Assembly: GCF_001425785.1 (NCBI RefSeq)
Contig: NZ_LMDI01000012.1
Location: 249,566-313,565, forward strand
DNA length: 64,000 bases
Source: Rhizobacter sp. Root1221
Lineage (GTDB): Bacteria > Pseudomonadota > Gammaproteobacteria > Burkholderiales > Burkholderiaceae_C
Reading direction: 5' to 3'
The stretch's first letter is position 1. The number at the start of each line of letters is the position of its first letter. The notes under the pieces were generated by a model. That model did no database searches and was not told the origin of the DNA. It saw nothing but the letters and a program-made list of their open reading frames with translations. The position numbers and the translations under genes are program-made. Of this stretch, positions 29,757-39,321 are shown in pieces.

Positions 29757-30286
29757 AGCGCCCTCGCCACGGTGACGGCCTGCCACGGCCCGGTGGACCG
29801 GCCGAACTGCGCGGCCCAGTACCAGCTCGATGTGTCGGTGTACGCCTGGCCCTGGGCATCGACGATGCGTTCGCACACCCGCGTGGCATGGCCGTCGCGT
29901 TCCGCGATGAAACAGCGCCACAACCGCGCCTGCCCGTCGGTCTCCAGCTGGGCGTTGCGGATGCGGTAGCCGAGGCCGCGGTAGCAATCGGCCGCGGGGT
30001 GCAGCAGGCGCGTGGGTTCACGCACCTCGCGCAGCACGAGCACCTGCTCGCCGTCGGTCAGGCGGGCGATGTGGCCGGGAAACCGGCTGGCAAAGCGGTG
30101 TTCGACGGGGCTCAGTGCCAGCGGCCGCAACGGGCGGCCCTCCCACACGGTGGGCCACTCGGGCGACGCGGTGGCGGTGGGCGCCGGGCCCGCGTGGCGG
30201 GCGAGCGGCGACAGCGCGCACGCGGCCAGCAGCACCGCGAACAGTCCCTTGGCCCAACGGGCCCCCCGGTTTTCAAACGACGTCAC
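29753..30286 (-). CDS. EpsI-like exosortase-associated protein
   Basis: This 177-residue protein has an N-terminal signal/anchor helix (about 13-31) and a periplasmic domain. Cys101 sits in HPAADCYRGLGYRI, resembling the HxPxxCYxxxG signature of EpsI-type proteins that accompany exosortases. The second half has WRCFIAERDGHATRVCER and a final SSWYWAAQFGRSTGPW. It starts at GTG 30286, overlapping the exosortase 3' end by 14 bases, and its stop overlaps the GT51 start. The assignment comes from the cysteine motif plus neighbourhood. EpsI biochemistry is unknown; it may help process or modify exosortase substrates. Confidence 0.72.
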   Translation of the reverse strand: MTSFENRGARWAKGLFAVLLAACALSPLARHAGPAPTATASPEWPTVWEGRPLRPLALSPVEHRFASRFPGHIARLTDGEQVLVLREVREPTRLLHPAADCYRGLGYRIRNAQLETDGQARLWRCFIAERDGHATRVCERIVDAQGQAYTDTSSWYWAAQFGRSTGPWQAVTVARAL

Positions 30287-31130
30287 GACGGCCTCCCCGC
30301 ATCACGGTCACGACACCCCAGCACACGATCGCCAGCACCACGAGCCCGATGCCCTGGTGCAGCGACTCCGACACGGCCACGTGCCGCGCCTCCAACCCGA
30401 CCAGCACGCTGTTGCGCACCACGTTCCCCATCAGCACGAAGCCCCCCGCGGCCGGCAGGCGCTGCAGGAACGCGCGGTCGCGCAGCCCGTACCAGCCCGC
30501 CACCGCACACGCGGCGAAGTACGCCATCCACACCATCTGCACACCCGAACAAGGGGCATCGACGATCACGAGCCGGCCATCCACCTCCATCGCGGTGCCG
30601 GTGCGCGTGGCCACGAACCCGGCCGCCTGCAGCACCCACGTGCTCAACTGGGCGGTCACCACCCGCAGCGGAAACCCCGCATAAAACTGCAGGGACGACA
30701 CCACCGGCAACGCCAGCACCGACAGCCCCAGCAGCGGCAACGCCGCGTGGCCCGCGGGCAGGAAGGCCCGCGCGGCACAGGCCAGCGCCAGCGCCGCGAA
30801 TACCGCACCAAGCAGCGGTGGCAGAAAGAACGTGGCGGCGGTGGCCGCCGCGGTGCCCACGGCGGCCGCCACCAGCCAGCGGGTGTCGGGCCGTGCGGTC
30901 AGCCGTGCGGATTCGCGGGCCACCAGCACCCCGAACACCGCCAGCGCGGCCAGGCCCAGCGGGTCGTCCGACCCGTCGGCGACCCGCGCCGCGGCCCACC
31001 GCCAGTGGGGCCACAGCGCCGCCGCGTGCAGCGCCAGCCACCCGAGCGGTGGCACGGCGTCGAGGCGGGCCAGCCAGCGGCCCTCCTCGCTGGTGGGCAC
31101 GGCCGCGCGAACGTCACAGGTCACGTTCAC
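30273..31130 (-). CDS. xrt: Exosortase (PEP-CTERM sorting transpeptidase)
   Basis: It is a polytopic inner-membrane cysteine protease/transpeptidase that recognises PEP-CTERM tails. The 285-residue protein has about seven to eight membrane helices. The catalytic set is in the expected spacing: Cys194 in VDAPCSGVQM, Arg239 in GNVVRNSVLVG and His258 in SLHQGIGL. It starts at GTG 31130, 9 bases after the stop of a VIT/VWA protein whose own C terminus is a PEP-CTERM-like signal, so that protein is the obvious substrate. It is not fused to EpsI, which is encoded separately downstream. Subtype cannot be fixed without profile comparison. Confidence 0.92.
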   Translation of the reverse strand: MNVTCDVRAAVPTSEEGRWLARLDAVPPLGWLALHAAALWPHWRWAAARVADGSDDPLGLAALAVFGVLVARESARLTARPDTRWLVAAAVGTAAATAATFFLPPLLGAVFAALALACAARAFLPAGHAALPLLGLSVLALPVVSSLQFYAGFPLRVVTAQLSTWVLQAAGFVATRTGTAMEVDGRLVIVDAPCSGVQMVWMAYFAACAVAGWYGLRDRAFLQRLPAAGGFVLMGNVVRNSVLVGLEARHVAVSESLHQGIGLVVLAIVCWGVVTVMRGGRRDVV

Positions 31131-31139
31131 GGCGGGTCC

Positions 31140-33176
31140 TCACTTCGGGCGGCGCGAGGCCAGCGTGGCGCCCACGATGCCCACCACGAGCAGGAGCGCG
31201 ATCCAGGCACCCGGCTCCGGCGTGCTCGGCACCTCGGCGCCGATGGCCGCTTCGCTCACCCCTTCGGGCAGCGGCGACGGCTGGTCCACGGTGGCACTCT
31301 GGGCCGGGTTCGAATTGCGGACGATCTTGTCCACCGCGATGAAGCTCGTGTATTGCGTCAGCAGGCCGTACTTCAGGCCCAGCGCGGTGATGGCTTCCTT
31401 CTGCGTGCTGCCCCCTTCGAGCGTTTCCTGGTCCACCAGCGCGGCGATGCGCTGGCGGGCCCACAGCAGGCGCAGGGCCGACGACTTCGCGTCTTCCTGG
31501 CCGGCCGTGCTCATCTCGATGCGGTACGGGCCGCCGGCGGTCTGGCCATCCACGATCACCTTGGCGTGGGCGGTGTCACCCTTCCACTTGCCGAACACCA
31601 CCACCGGGCGGCCACCCAGCACGTCGGGCAGCTGCATCGGTTCCACGTCGTAGGCGTCGAGCCCCTCGAAGCTGACCTTCACGTTCGTCAGCACCGGCGA
31701 GTCGATCATCTTGCGCAGGCGTTCGGCCTGGGCGGCCGCCTGCTCGGGCTTGGTCACGATGAACGCCTCGCCCATGCCGGCGCGGGCGATGCCTTCGATC
31801 AGGTGGCGGTTCACGCTGCTGCCGATGCCGAACGCGAACACGTTCTGCTTCGACAGGTGCTGGCGGATGTGCTGGAACACCTCGGCTTCGACGCTCACGT
31901 AGCCGTCGGTCACCACGATGACACTGCGCGACACGTCCTTCGGCTTCGGCAGATCGGCCACGCGCTTCAGCGCGGGCACGATCTCGGTGCTGCCGCTGCC
32001 GCCCATGGCACGGATGGTCTCCATCGCCTGGTCGATGTTGGCGCGGGTGGCCGGCACCGGCGTGGGCGACAGCATGCGGTTGCTGCCGGAGAACAGCATG
32101 ACGTTGAACGTGTCGCTCGGGCGCAGGCTGCCGATCAGGTTCTGCAGCAGCACCTTCGAGGTCTCGAGCGGGTAGCCGTGCATCGAGCCGGAGATGTCGA
32201 CCACGAAGATGTACTCGCGCGGATTCACCTCGCGGGCCGGCACGGCTTTCGGCGGCTCCACGAGGGCGAGGAAGTGGTTCTCGTCGGTGCCACGGAACAG
32301 CATCAGGCCGGTCTCGATGCGGTCGCCCGCCAGCCGGTAGTCGAGGATGAAGTCGCGGTTGTTCGCCGGGCGGTCGCCCGCGGCGAGGGCGATGCGGGCG
32401 TGCGGGGTGCCGGCGCCGTCGATCCGCACGTCGTGCGATGGCGACGACACCTCCTTGACCGACACCGGCGCATCCAGCGACACCTTGATGTCGAACGCGG
32501 CCTTCGGCGCCTCGCCTTCGCGCTGGTACGGCACGGCGGGCAGCGCACCGTTCGCGGGCGATGCGGTGGGGGACGCGTAACGCGGGCCCACCACGGTGGG
32601 GAACACGAAGCCGTAGCGGGCGTCGGTGGGGGTGAGCAGTTCGGTGTAGTGCAGTTCGACACGCACGTCATCACCCGGCAGGATGTTCGCGACGTTCATC
32701 TCGAACACGTTCGGGCGGTGCTGCTCCAGCAGCGCGCTGGTGCGGCCTTCCTTTTTCGCGGCCTCGTACTCGATGCGGGCGGCCTGCTTTTCCTTGATGC
32801 GGGCCGTCAGCAGGCGGTCGCCCAGGCGCACGTTCATCGCGTACACGGCCGACTGCGTCGAGCCGGGGAACACGTAGCGGGCCTCGATGGGGCGCTGGCC
32901 TTCGTTGCGGTACTGCTGCACCACCGTCACGTCGGCGATCACGCCGGAGATGCGCACGTCCACCGTGGTGGCCTTCAGCGGCAGCCGGTCGGTGCCGGGC
33001 TCGCTACTGCGGACCTGGAAGTACGGGCTCTCGGCCTTCGTGGCCTCGGAATCGTCGGCACGGGCCTGGGGGGACCAGGCCAGCAACAGCAGCGCCGCGG
33101 ACACCGAGGCCGCGGCACACCACAACACCCGCCCGACTTGGCTGAGCGGGCCGGGTGGGTGAAGGAACAAGCGCAT
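31140..33176 (-). CDS. VIT/VWA-domain surface protein with PEP-CTERM-like sorting tail
   Basis: The 678-residue protein has a signal peptide (1-40, cleavage after SPQARA). A VIT domain spans about 48-180 (ISGVIADVTVVQQYRNEG, IEARYVFPGST, IKEKQAARIEYEAAKKEG). A von Willebrand A domain follows with MIDAS Asp327-Ser329-Ser331 (VVDISGSMHG). The tail is Pro653-Glu654-Pro655, a hydrophobic helix (657-673) and RRPK at the end, the architecture of an exosortase substrate. VIT/VWA proteins of this design are better known as targets of LPxTG-type sortases in Gram-negatives; here the tail is PEP-CTERM-like and an exosortase follows 9 bases on. Probable surface adhesin or scaffold. Confidence 0.92.
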   Translation of the reverse strand: MRLFLHPPGPLSQVGRVLWCAAASVSAALLLLAWSPQARADDSEATKAESPYFQVRSSEPGTDRLPLKATTVDVRISGVIADVTVVQQYRNEGQRPIEARYVFPGSTQSAVYAMNVRLGDRLLTARIKEKQAARIEYEAAKKEGRTSALLEQHRPNVFEMNVANILPGDDVRVELHYTELLTPTDARYGFVFPTVVGPRYASPTASPANGALPAVPYQREGEAPKAAFDIKVSLDAPVSVKEVSSPSHDVRIDGAGTPHARIALAAGDRPANNRDFILDYRLAGDRIETGLMLFRGTDENHFLALVEPPKAVPAREVNPREYIFVVDISGSMHGYPLETSKVLLQNLIGSLRPSDTFNVMLFSGSNRMLSPTPVPATRANIDQAMETIRAMGGSGSTEIVPALKRVADLPKPKDVSRSVIVVTDGYVSVEAEVFQHIRQHLSKQNVFAFGIGSSVNRHLIEGIARAGMGEAFIVTKPEQAAAQAERLRKMIDSPVLTNVKVSFEGLDAYDVEPMQLPDVLGGRPVVVFGKWKGDTAHAKVIVDGQTAGGPYRIEMSTAGQEDAKSSALRLLWARQRIAALVDQETLEGGSTQKEAITALGLKYGLLTQYTSFIAVDKIVRNSNPAQSATVDQPSPLPEGVSEAAIGAEVPSTPEPGAWIALLLVVGIVGATLASRRPK

Positions 33177-33551
33177 GACATTTCTCCTTGAGGGCCGCCG
33201 GGGTGGCGGGGTGACTCAAGGATCGATGTGTCGTGCGAAGCGGGTGGGAAGCCGGAAGGAGATTTGTGAAGGGACGGTGAAGTGGGCGATTCGGAAGGTT
33301 TGGGCTCGTTCTCCGATGCCTGGTTGGCAGTCCAGTCGGCCTCCCGAGTTAGTCTTCCAGTGACCCATGGCTGTAGTTCCCGAAAGGGCCATTTTGCAGA
33401 TGAGAAAAGCTGGTGCCTGACAAGGAAGCTGACTCACGATGTTCGCAAGTCATTGTTTTTGCTTGATTTTGTGGCCTCTGTTTGCAGGTGTGAATTCATC
33501 CGTTTGCAGATAATGTGTCAGACTGTCTGAGTTCTTGATGGGAACACGGAC
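33177..33551. other. 375-bp divergent intergenic region (VIT/VWA operon and fic)
   Basis: No credible gene is present. The first 230 bases are of ordinary composition. From about 33,400 to 33,540 the sequence is visibly AT-richer than the rest of the window (for example TTGTTTTTGCTTGATTTTG). It must hold promoters for the exosortase operon (leftward) and for fic (rightward). A GATAAT hexamer at 33509-33514 could be the fic -10, but no good -35 is seen. A palindrome at 33518-33530 follows it. Confidence 0.6.
33518..33530. promoter_or_regulatory. Palindrome just upstream of fic, candidate operator
   Basis: TCAGAC-T-GTCTGA is a perfect inverted repeat with 6-bp arms, 21 bases before the fic start and directly after a GATAAT -10-like hexamer. 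A protein bound here would block transcription start. The Fic protein's own C-terminal winged-helix-like region is one candidate binder. Confidence 0.4.
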
Positions 33552-34712
33552 ATGTCAGCCTTCCACCACCACGACCTTTGCCTGCTGAACCCCGCATACG
33601 ACTCACCGTTGGTCGATGTGGTGACCGAGCTTGAGCACCTGCGGCGCTTGCGGTTGGGTGGCAGCACCCCGGCACCCGTCTTCTTCCAGCTCAAGCACAT
33701 CTTCCACATGCTGGAGAGCTTGGGGTCAGCTCGCATCGAGGGCAATCACACGACGTTGGCCGACTATGTGGAGAGCCGGCTGGAGGCGCAGCCTGCCAAT
33801 CTGAGCGACCAACTTCGCGAGATGGCCAACATCGAGGAGGCCATGGGCTTCATCGAAGAGCATTTCGAGCCGGGGCAGGATGTCACGGAGCACTTCATCC
33901 GCGAACTGCATGCCATGACTGTGCAAGGACTGGAACGCGAAGGTGATGACACGCCCGGCGCTTATCGTCAAAAGCCGGTCCAGATTTCTCAGTCGGATCA
34001 CCTGCCGCCCGAGGCGGTTTCCGTTCCGCAGTACATGAACGAACTGGTTGAGTTCATCAACCGCCCCGACGCAGCGAAGTACGACCTCATCAAGGTGGCG
34101 CTGGCTCACCACCGCTTCGCATGGGCACACCCCTTCGGCAACGGCAATGGCCGGGTTGTGCGACTGCTGACTTACACGATGCTCATCAAGTACGGCTTCA
34201 ACGTGAAGGCGGGTGGCCGGGTGATGAACCCCACTGCTGTGTTCTGCAACGACCGGGACCGCTACTACGCCAAGCTGGGGCAGGCCGACACCGGCACGCC
34301 AGAGGGACGTGAGGCATGGTGCGTGTATGTGCTCAGCGGCATGCTGGATGAGTTGCGCAAGGTGGACCGGTTGACCGATGCCACCTATCTCATCGAGCGC
34401 ATCTTGACCCCTGCGCTCCACTATGCCCGCGAGCGCGAGCTGGTCACCCAGATGGAAGAGCAGGTGTTGCTGGCGACGGCGCGGCTGGGCATTGCGAAGG
34501 CCAGTGACCTGAAAGGCGCCATGCCGCAACTGACGGAACGCCAGCGAACCTATCAAGTCGGAAAGCTCGTGGAACGCGGGATGCTGGCCCCCATCCGCGA
34601 GGGCGCGCGGCAGTACACGGTCGGCTTCGCCAACAACTTCTTGATTCGCGGCGTCATACGCGCCCTGTCTGCCGAGGGCTTCATCCCGGAAACCTTGAAT
34701 CGGCCGAAATAG
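33552..34712 (+). CDS. Fic-domain protein, class II (self-inhibited)
   Basis: Fic enzymes transfer AMP (or another nucleotide part) to a hydroxyl on a target protein. The 386-residue protein carries the full active-site motif [12 protein letters not shown] (His193 to Arg204). Upstream it has the inhibitory helix motif SARIEGN (Ser59, Glu63, Asn65), fitting the [S/T]xxxE[G/N] rule, on the N-terminal side. This makes it class II: inhibition is internal and no separate antitoxin is needed. After the Fic fold, residues about 300-370 resemble a winged helix ([19 protein letters not shown]). Start ATG 33552 follows an AT-rich leader unlike its surroundings, so acquisition by transfer is possible. 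Targets are unknown. Confidence 0.92.
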   Translation: MSAFHHHDLCLLNPAYDSPLVDVVTELEHLRRLRLGGSTPAPVFFQLKHIFHMLESLGSARIEGNHTTLADYVESRLEAQPANLSDQLREMANIEEAMGFIEEHFEPGQDVTEHFIRELHAMTVQGLEREGDDTPGAYRQKPVQISQSDHLPPEAVSVPQYMNELVEFINRPDAAKYDLIKVALAHHRFAWAHPFGNGNGRVVRLLTYTMLIKYGFNVKAGGRVMNPTAVFCNDRDRYYAKLGQADTGTPEGREAWCVYVLSGMLDELRKVDRLTDATYLIERILTPALHYARERELVTQMEEQVLLATARLGIAKASDLKGAMPQLTERQRTYQVGKLVERGMLAPIREGARQYTVGFANNFLIRGVIRALSAEGFIPETLNRPK

Positions 34713-34754
34713 AAGGCAACAGCAGGGGACCCGCCACCCTGCGGCGACAGCAGT

Positions 34755-36095
34755 TCAGTCCCGGATGTCCATCGCCCGGTTCAGGCTCAGCGCCGCCAGC
34801 GTGCAGGCTGCGCCCGACAGCAGGTAGATGCTGACGAACTGCAGCCCGAAGTGGGCCGACAGGCCCAGCGCCACCAGCGGGGCGAAGGCGGCGCCCACGA
34901 GCCACGCCAGGTCGGACGTCAGCGCGGCGCCGGTGTAGCGGTACTTGGCCTCGAAGTTGGACGTCACCGCACCCGAGGCCTGGCCGTACGACAGACCGAG
35001 CAGCAGGAACCCGAGCAGGATGAAGGTGTCCTGGCCGATGGGGCCGCCGCCGAGCAGCGTGGGGGCGAAACCACTGAACACCGCGATCAGGCCGGCCAGC
35101 GTGCCGAGGGTGCGGCGGCGGCCAAAGCGGTCGGCGATCCAGCCCGAGGCGATGATGCCGCCGGCGCCGATGAAGGCCCCGATCACCTGGATCATCAGGA
35201 ACTCGCTGATGGACTGGGTGGAATACAGCTTGATCCACGACAACGGGAACACCGTCACGAGGTGGAACAACGCGTAGCTGGCCAGTGCGGCAAACGCCCC
35301 GATCAGGACGGTGGCGCCCTGCGAGCGGGCCAGTTCCGGGACGGGGGTGGGTTCGAGTTCGTGGGCGTCGAGCAGGCGGGCGTACTCGGCGGTGGCCACC
35401 AGGCGCAGCCGCGCGAAGAGGGCCACCACGTTGATGGCGAAGGCCACGTAGAACGGGTAGCGCCAGCCCCAGGTGAGGAAGTCGTCGCCGTTCAGGCTCG
35501 AATAGATGAATGCAAACAGGCCGCTGGCCAATGCAAAGCCCACGGGTGCACCCAACTGGCCCAGCATGGCGTACCAGCCGCGGCGGTTGGCCGGGGCATT
35601 GAGGGCCAGCAGCGACGGCAGGCCGTCCCACGAACCACCGAGCGCGATGCCCTGCCCCACCCGCAGCACCGACAGCGCGACGATGGACGCCGCGCCAAGG
35701 CTCGCGTAACCCGGCAGGAAGGCCATGCCCGCGGTGGAGAAGCCCAGCAGGAACAGCGCGATGGTGAGTTTGGCCTCACGTCCGAACCGGCGCTGGATGC
35801 GCATGAAGATCACCGAACCGAACGGCCGGGCAACGAACGCGAGCGAGAAGATTGCGAACGACCAGAGGGTGCCCTCCAGCCCCTCTTCGAACGGGAAAAA
35901 CACCGCCGGGAACACCAGCACGGCGGCGATGCCGAACACGAAGAAGTCGAAATACTCCGACGCCCGCCCGATGATCACGCCGATGGCGATCTCGCCCGGG
36001 GCGACCTTGTGGTGGTCGGCGCTGAGCCGCCGCGCGTCGCGGCCGATGGATTCGGTGGAGGGTTCAGGGTGGGCCGGAGGGATGCTGGACATCAT
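34755..36095 (-). CDS. MFS transporter, metabolite:H+ symporter (MHS)-like
   Basis: It is a 12-helix inner-membrane transporter of 446 residues. The N-terminal half shows GRASEYFDFFVFGIAAVLVF and the loop RPFGSVIFMRIQRRFGRE, a variant of the MFS loop 2-3 signature; the second half has the counterpart GWIADRFGRRRTL. WGWRYPFYVAF before helix 7 is typical of the MHS subfamily, which carries organic acids, osmolytes or sugars-related acids. The substrate is not determinable. The start may be 36095 or the adjacent ATG at 36092. It is divergent from cyoA, with a 148-bp gap between them. Confidence 0.88.
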   Translation of the reverse strand: MMSSIPPAHPEPSTESIGRDARRLSADHHKVAPGEIAIGVIIGRASEYFDFFVFGIAAVLVFPAVFFPFEEGLEGTLWSFAIFSLAFVARPFGSVIFMRIQRRFGREAKLTIALFLLGFSTAGMAFLPGYASLGAASIVALSVLRVGQGIALGGSWDGLPSLLALNAPANRRGWYAMLGQLGAPVGFALASGLFAFIYSSLNGDDFLTWGWRYPFYVAFAINVVALFARLRLVATAEYARLLDAHELEPTPVPELARSQGATVLIGAFAALASYALFHLVTVFPLSWIKLYSTQSISEFLMIQVIGAFIGAGGIIASGWIADRFGRRRTLGTLAGLIAVFSGFAPTLLGGGPIGQDTFILLGFLLLGLSYGQASGAVTSNFEAKYRYTGAALTSDLAWLVGAAFAPLVALGLSAHFGLQFVSIYLLSGAACTLAALSLNRAMDIRD

Positions 36096-36243
36096 CGGGT
36101 GCAGATAACGAAGGTTCGGACGGCAGTGCCAAGGTTCTCACCGCGCCGCAAATAAGGCCATAGGACAAAGCGTCCAATGCCCATCTCCGATCTTTGGCCG
36201 TAGATTGTGGTCTCTTCGCGCAGCACACGCTCAATTCTCCGGC

Positions 36244-37284
36244 ATGCCCCTCCTCAAGACACCCCGCGGACCGTGGTCCCTGCTCCCGCTCGCCCTGCTG
36301 GCAGGTTGCGACACGGTGCTGCTCAACCCGTCGGGCGACATCGCGGCCCAGCAGGGCAAGCTGATCATCGTCTCCACGGTGCTGATGCTCTTGATCATCG
36401 TGCCGGTGATCATCCTGACGCTGGTGTTCGCCTGGCGTTACCGCCAGTCCAACACCGAGGCCAAGTACGACCCCGACTGGGACCACTCCACGCTGCTCGA
36501 GCTGGTCATCTGGGCGGCCCCGCTGCTGATCATCATCGCGCTGGGTGCCATCACCTGGATCAGCACCCACACGCTCGACCCGTACCGAAAGCTGTACCGC
36601 CTTGACGAAGCCCGGGTCATCCCCGAAGGCACCAAGCCCCTCGTGGTCGAGGTGGTGGCGCTCGACTGGAAGTGGTTGTTCATCTACCCCGAACAAGGCA
36701 TCGCCACGGTCAATGAACTGGCGGCCCCGGTGGACGTGCCCATCCACTTCAAGATCACCGCGTCCACGGTGATGAACTCGTTCTACATCCCGGCGCTCGC
36801 CGGCCAGATCTACGCCATGCCGGGCATGCAGACGCAGCTCCACGCGGTCATCAACAAGCCGGGCGACTTCGAGGGTTTCTCGGCCAACTACAGCGGCCAC
36901 GGCTTCTCGCACATGCGCTTTCGCTTCCACGGCCTCGACGCCGCCGGGTTCGACCGCTGGGTGCAAGAGGCCAAGGCGTCCCAGGGTGACCTGACCCGCG
37001 CCGGCTACCTGCAACTCGAACAACCGAGCGAACGCGAGCCGGTGCGCCGCTACGCGAAGGTGGCCGACGGCCTCTTCAAGGCCGTGCTGAACCGCTGCGT
37101 CGACACCGACAAGCTGTGCATGGACCAGATGATGGCCATCGACGCCACCGGTGGCCTCGGCAAGGCCGGCATCGGCATCGTGGCCGGTGCCGCCGAGAAC
37201 CGCCCGTACGTGGAGGCCCGCCTCTGCACCGCCGCCGACCCGTCCGGCCTGCGCATCGCCCGCGCCGAGACCGTCACGCGCTGA
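36244..37284 (+). CDS. cyoA: Cytochrome bo3-type ubiquinol oxidase subunit II
   Basis: It is subunit II of a quinol-oxidising terminal oxidase. The 346-residue protein is a lipoprotein with lipobox LLAGC near residue 21. It has two membrane helices (about 37-60 and 80-102) and a cupredoxin-like periplasmic domain (VVEVVALDWKWLFIYPEQGI; STVMNSFYIPALAGQIYAMP). The cytochrome c oxidase CuA ligands (CxxxC) are absent, which points to a quinol rather than cytochrome c substrate. ATG 36244 (MPLLKTPRGPWS) gives the right signal peptide; the frame is open slightly upstream. It is the first gene of cyoABCD. Confidence 0.95.
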   Translation: MPLLKTPRGPWSLLPLALLAGCDTVLLNPSGDIAAQQGKLIIVSTVLMLLIIVPVIILTLVFAWRYRQSNTEAKYDPDWDHSTLLELVIWAAPLLIIIALGAITWISTHTLDPYRKLYRLDEARVIPEGTKPLVVEVVALDWKWLFIYPEQGIATVNELAAPVDVPIHFKITASTVMNSFYIPALAGQIYAMPGMQTQLHAVINKPGDFEGFSANYSGHGFSHMRFRFHGLDAAGFDRWVQEAKASQGDLTRAGYLQLEQPSEREPVRRYAKVADGLFKAVLNRCVDTDKLCMDQMMAIDATGGLGKAGIGIVAGAAENRPYVEARLCTAADPSGLRIARAETVTR

Positions 37285-37317
37285 CGCTCGCACCGTTTAC
37301 CTGAGCCCCGACCTCCG

Positions 37318-39321
37318 ATGTCCGACCACCCTGAATTGACGAAGCTCATCTTCGGCCGTCTCACCTGGGACGCGATCCCGCTTCACGAGCCCATCCTGCT
37401 CGCCACCTTCGCCGCCGTCGTGCTGGGCGGCGTGGCGATGCTCGTGGCGCTGACCTACTTCCGCGTGTGGGGCACGCTGTGGCGCGACTGGATCACCAGC
37501 ATCGACCACAAGAAGATCGGCATCATGTACATCATCCTCGGGCTGGTGATGCTGCTGCGCGGCTTCGCCGACGCGCTGATGATGCGTGCCCAGCAGGCCG
37601 TCGCGTTCGGCGATGTGGCCGGGTACCTGCCGCCCCACCACTACGACCAGATCTTCACCGCCCACGGCGTGATCATGATCTTCTTCGTGGCCATGCCGCT
37701 GGTCACGGGGCTGATGAACTACGTGGTGCCGCTGCAGATCGGCGCGCGCGACGTGGCGTTCCCGTTCCTGAACAACTTCAGCTTCTGGATGACCACCTTC
37801 GGCGCCGGCCTCGTGATGGCCTCGCTGTTCGTCGGCGAGTTCGCGCGCACCGGCTGGCTCGCGTACCCGCCGCTGTCGGGCATCCTGGCCAGCCCCGACG
37901 TGGGGGTCGACTACTACATCTGGTCATTGCAGATCGCGGGGGTAGGCACGTTGCTGTCGGGCGTGAACCTCGTGGCCACCATCGTCAAGATGCGCGCGCC
38001 CGGCATGACGATGATGAAGATGCCGGTGTTCACGTGGACGTCGCTGTGCACCAACGTGCTGATCGTGGCTGCCTTCCCGGTGCTGACCGCCGTGCTCGCC
38101 CTGCTGTCGCTCGACCGCTACGTGGGCACCAATTTCTTCACGAACGACCTGGGCGGCAACGCCATGATGTACGTGAACCTGATCTGGATCTGGGGCCACC
38201 CCGAGGTGTACATCCTCGTGCTGCCGGCCTTCGGCATCTTCTCGGAAGTGGTGTCCACGTTCTGCAGCAAGCGCCTGTTCGGCTACGCGTCGATGGTGTA
38301 CGCCACCGTCGTGATCACGATCCTGTCGTACCTCGTGTGGCTGCACCACTTCTTCACGATGGGGTCCGGGGCGAGCGTGAACTCGTTCTTCGGCATCACC
38401 ACGATGATCATCTCCATCCCCACCGGGGCGAAGATCTTCAACTGGCTGTTCACGATGTACCGCGGCCGCATCCGCTTCGAGCTGCCCATGATGTGGACCA
38501 TCGGTTTCATGGTCACCTTCGTGATCGGGGGCATGACCGGCGTGCTGCTGGCCGTGCCGCCGGCCGACTTCGTGTTGCACAACAGCCTGTTCCTGATCGC
38601 CCACTTCCACAACGTCATCATCGGTGGCGTGCTGTTCGGCCTGCTCGCCGGCATCACCTACTGGTTCCCGAAGGCGTTCGGCTTCAAGCTCGACCCGTTC
38701 TGGGGCAAGTGCTCCTTCTGGTTCTGGCTCGTGGGCTTCTACGTCGCGTTCATGCCGCTGTACGTGCTGGGCCTGATGGGCGTGACCCGCCGCGTGAGCC
38801 ACTTCGAGGACCCGTCGCTGCAGATCTGGTTCCAGATCGCCGCGTTCGGCGCCGTGCTGATCGCCTTCGGCATCGCCTGTTTCATCATCCAGCTGGTGGT
38901 GAGTTTCATCCGCCGCGAATCGCTGCGTGACACCACCGGCGACCCGTGGCTCGGCCGCACGCTCGAGTGGTCCACCGCGTCGCCGCCGCCCGACTACAAC
39001 TTCGCGTTCACGCCGCGCGTGCACGACAACGATGCCTGGTACGACATGAAGTCGAACGGCTACGAGCGCCCGGTGACCGGCTTCCTGCCCATCCACATGC
39101 CCAAGAACACCGCTGCCGGTTTCATCATCGCCGCGCTGAGCGCCGTGATCGGTTTTGCGCTGATCTGGCACATGTGGCTGGTGGCCGGCGTCGGGTTCGC
39201 CGCCATGATGGTCGCCATCATCGTCCACACCTTCAACTACAAGCGCGACTTCCACATCCCCGCGGAAGACGTCCTCCGCGTCGAAACCGCACGCACCCGC
39301 CTGCTCGCCGGCCATGTCTGA
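37318..39321 (+). CDS. cyoB: Cytochrome bo3-type ubiquinol oxidase subunit I
   Basis: This is the catalytic heme-copper subunit, 667 residues (E. coli CyoB 663). The haem and CuB ligands appear in [18 protein letters not shown], the [14 protein letters not shown] motif with the His-Tyr cross-link region, [12 protein letters not shown] (two CuB histidines) and [16 protein letters not shown] (haem histidines). About 15 membrane helices are expected. It reduces O2 to water and pumps protons. It starts ATG 37318 and its 3' end overlaps cyoC by 8 bases. Confidence 0.97.
   Translation: MSDHPELTKLIFGRLTWDAIPLHEPILLATFAAVVLGGVAMLVALTYFRVWGTLWRDWITSIDHKKIGIMYIILGLVMLLRGFADALMMRAQQAVAFGDVAGYLPPHHYDQIFTAHGVIMIFFVAMPLVTGLMNYVVPLQIGARDVAFPFLNNFSFWMTTFGAGLVMASLFVGEFARTGWLAYPPLSGILASPDVGVDYYIWSLQIAGVGTLLSGVNLVATIVKMRAPGMTMMKMPVFTWTSLCTNVLIVAAFPVLTAVLALLSLDRYVGTNFFTNDLGGNAMMYVNLIWIWGHPEVYILVLPAFGIFSEVVSTFCSKRLFGYASMVYATVVITILSYLVWLHHFFTMGSGASVNSFFGITTMIISIPTGAKIFNWLFTMYRGRIRFELPMMWTIGFMVTFVIGGMTGVLLAVPPADFVLHNSLFLIAHFHNVIIGGVLFGLLAGITYWFPKAFGFKLDPFWGKCSFWFWLVGFYVAFMPLYVLGLMGVTRRVSHFEDPSLQIWFQIAAFGAVLIAFGIACFIIQLVVSFIRRESLRDTTGDPWLGRTLEWSTASPPPDYNFAFTPRVHDNDAWYDMKSNGYERPVTGFLPIHMPKNTAAGFIIAALSAVIGFALIWHMWLVAGVGFAAMMVAIIVHTFNYKRDFHIPAEDVLRVETARTRLLAGHV

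Noticed and set aside
30012-33191. Open frame of 1059 codons on the plus strand opposite the exosortase operon
   Set aside because: It is antisense to the VIT/VWA, exosortase and EpsI-like genes, whose motifs are unambiguous. Its composition (His, Arg, Gly, Gln) is that of a reversed GC-rich gene.
33282-33530. 82-codon plus-strand frame in the gap before fic
   Set aside because: It has no ribosome site or recognisable sequence and overlaps the AT-rich leader and palindrome. It is treated as non-coding.
33552-34712. Fic/antitoxin two-gene toxin system
   Set aside because: The inhibitory motif is inside the Fic protein (class II), and no small antitoxin gene lies on either side.
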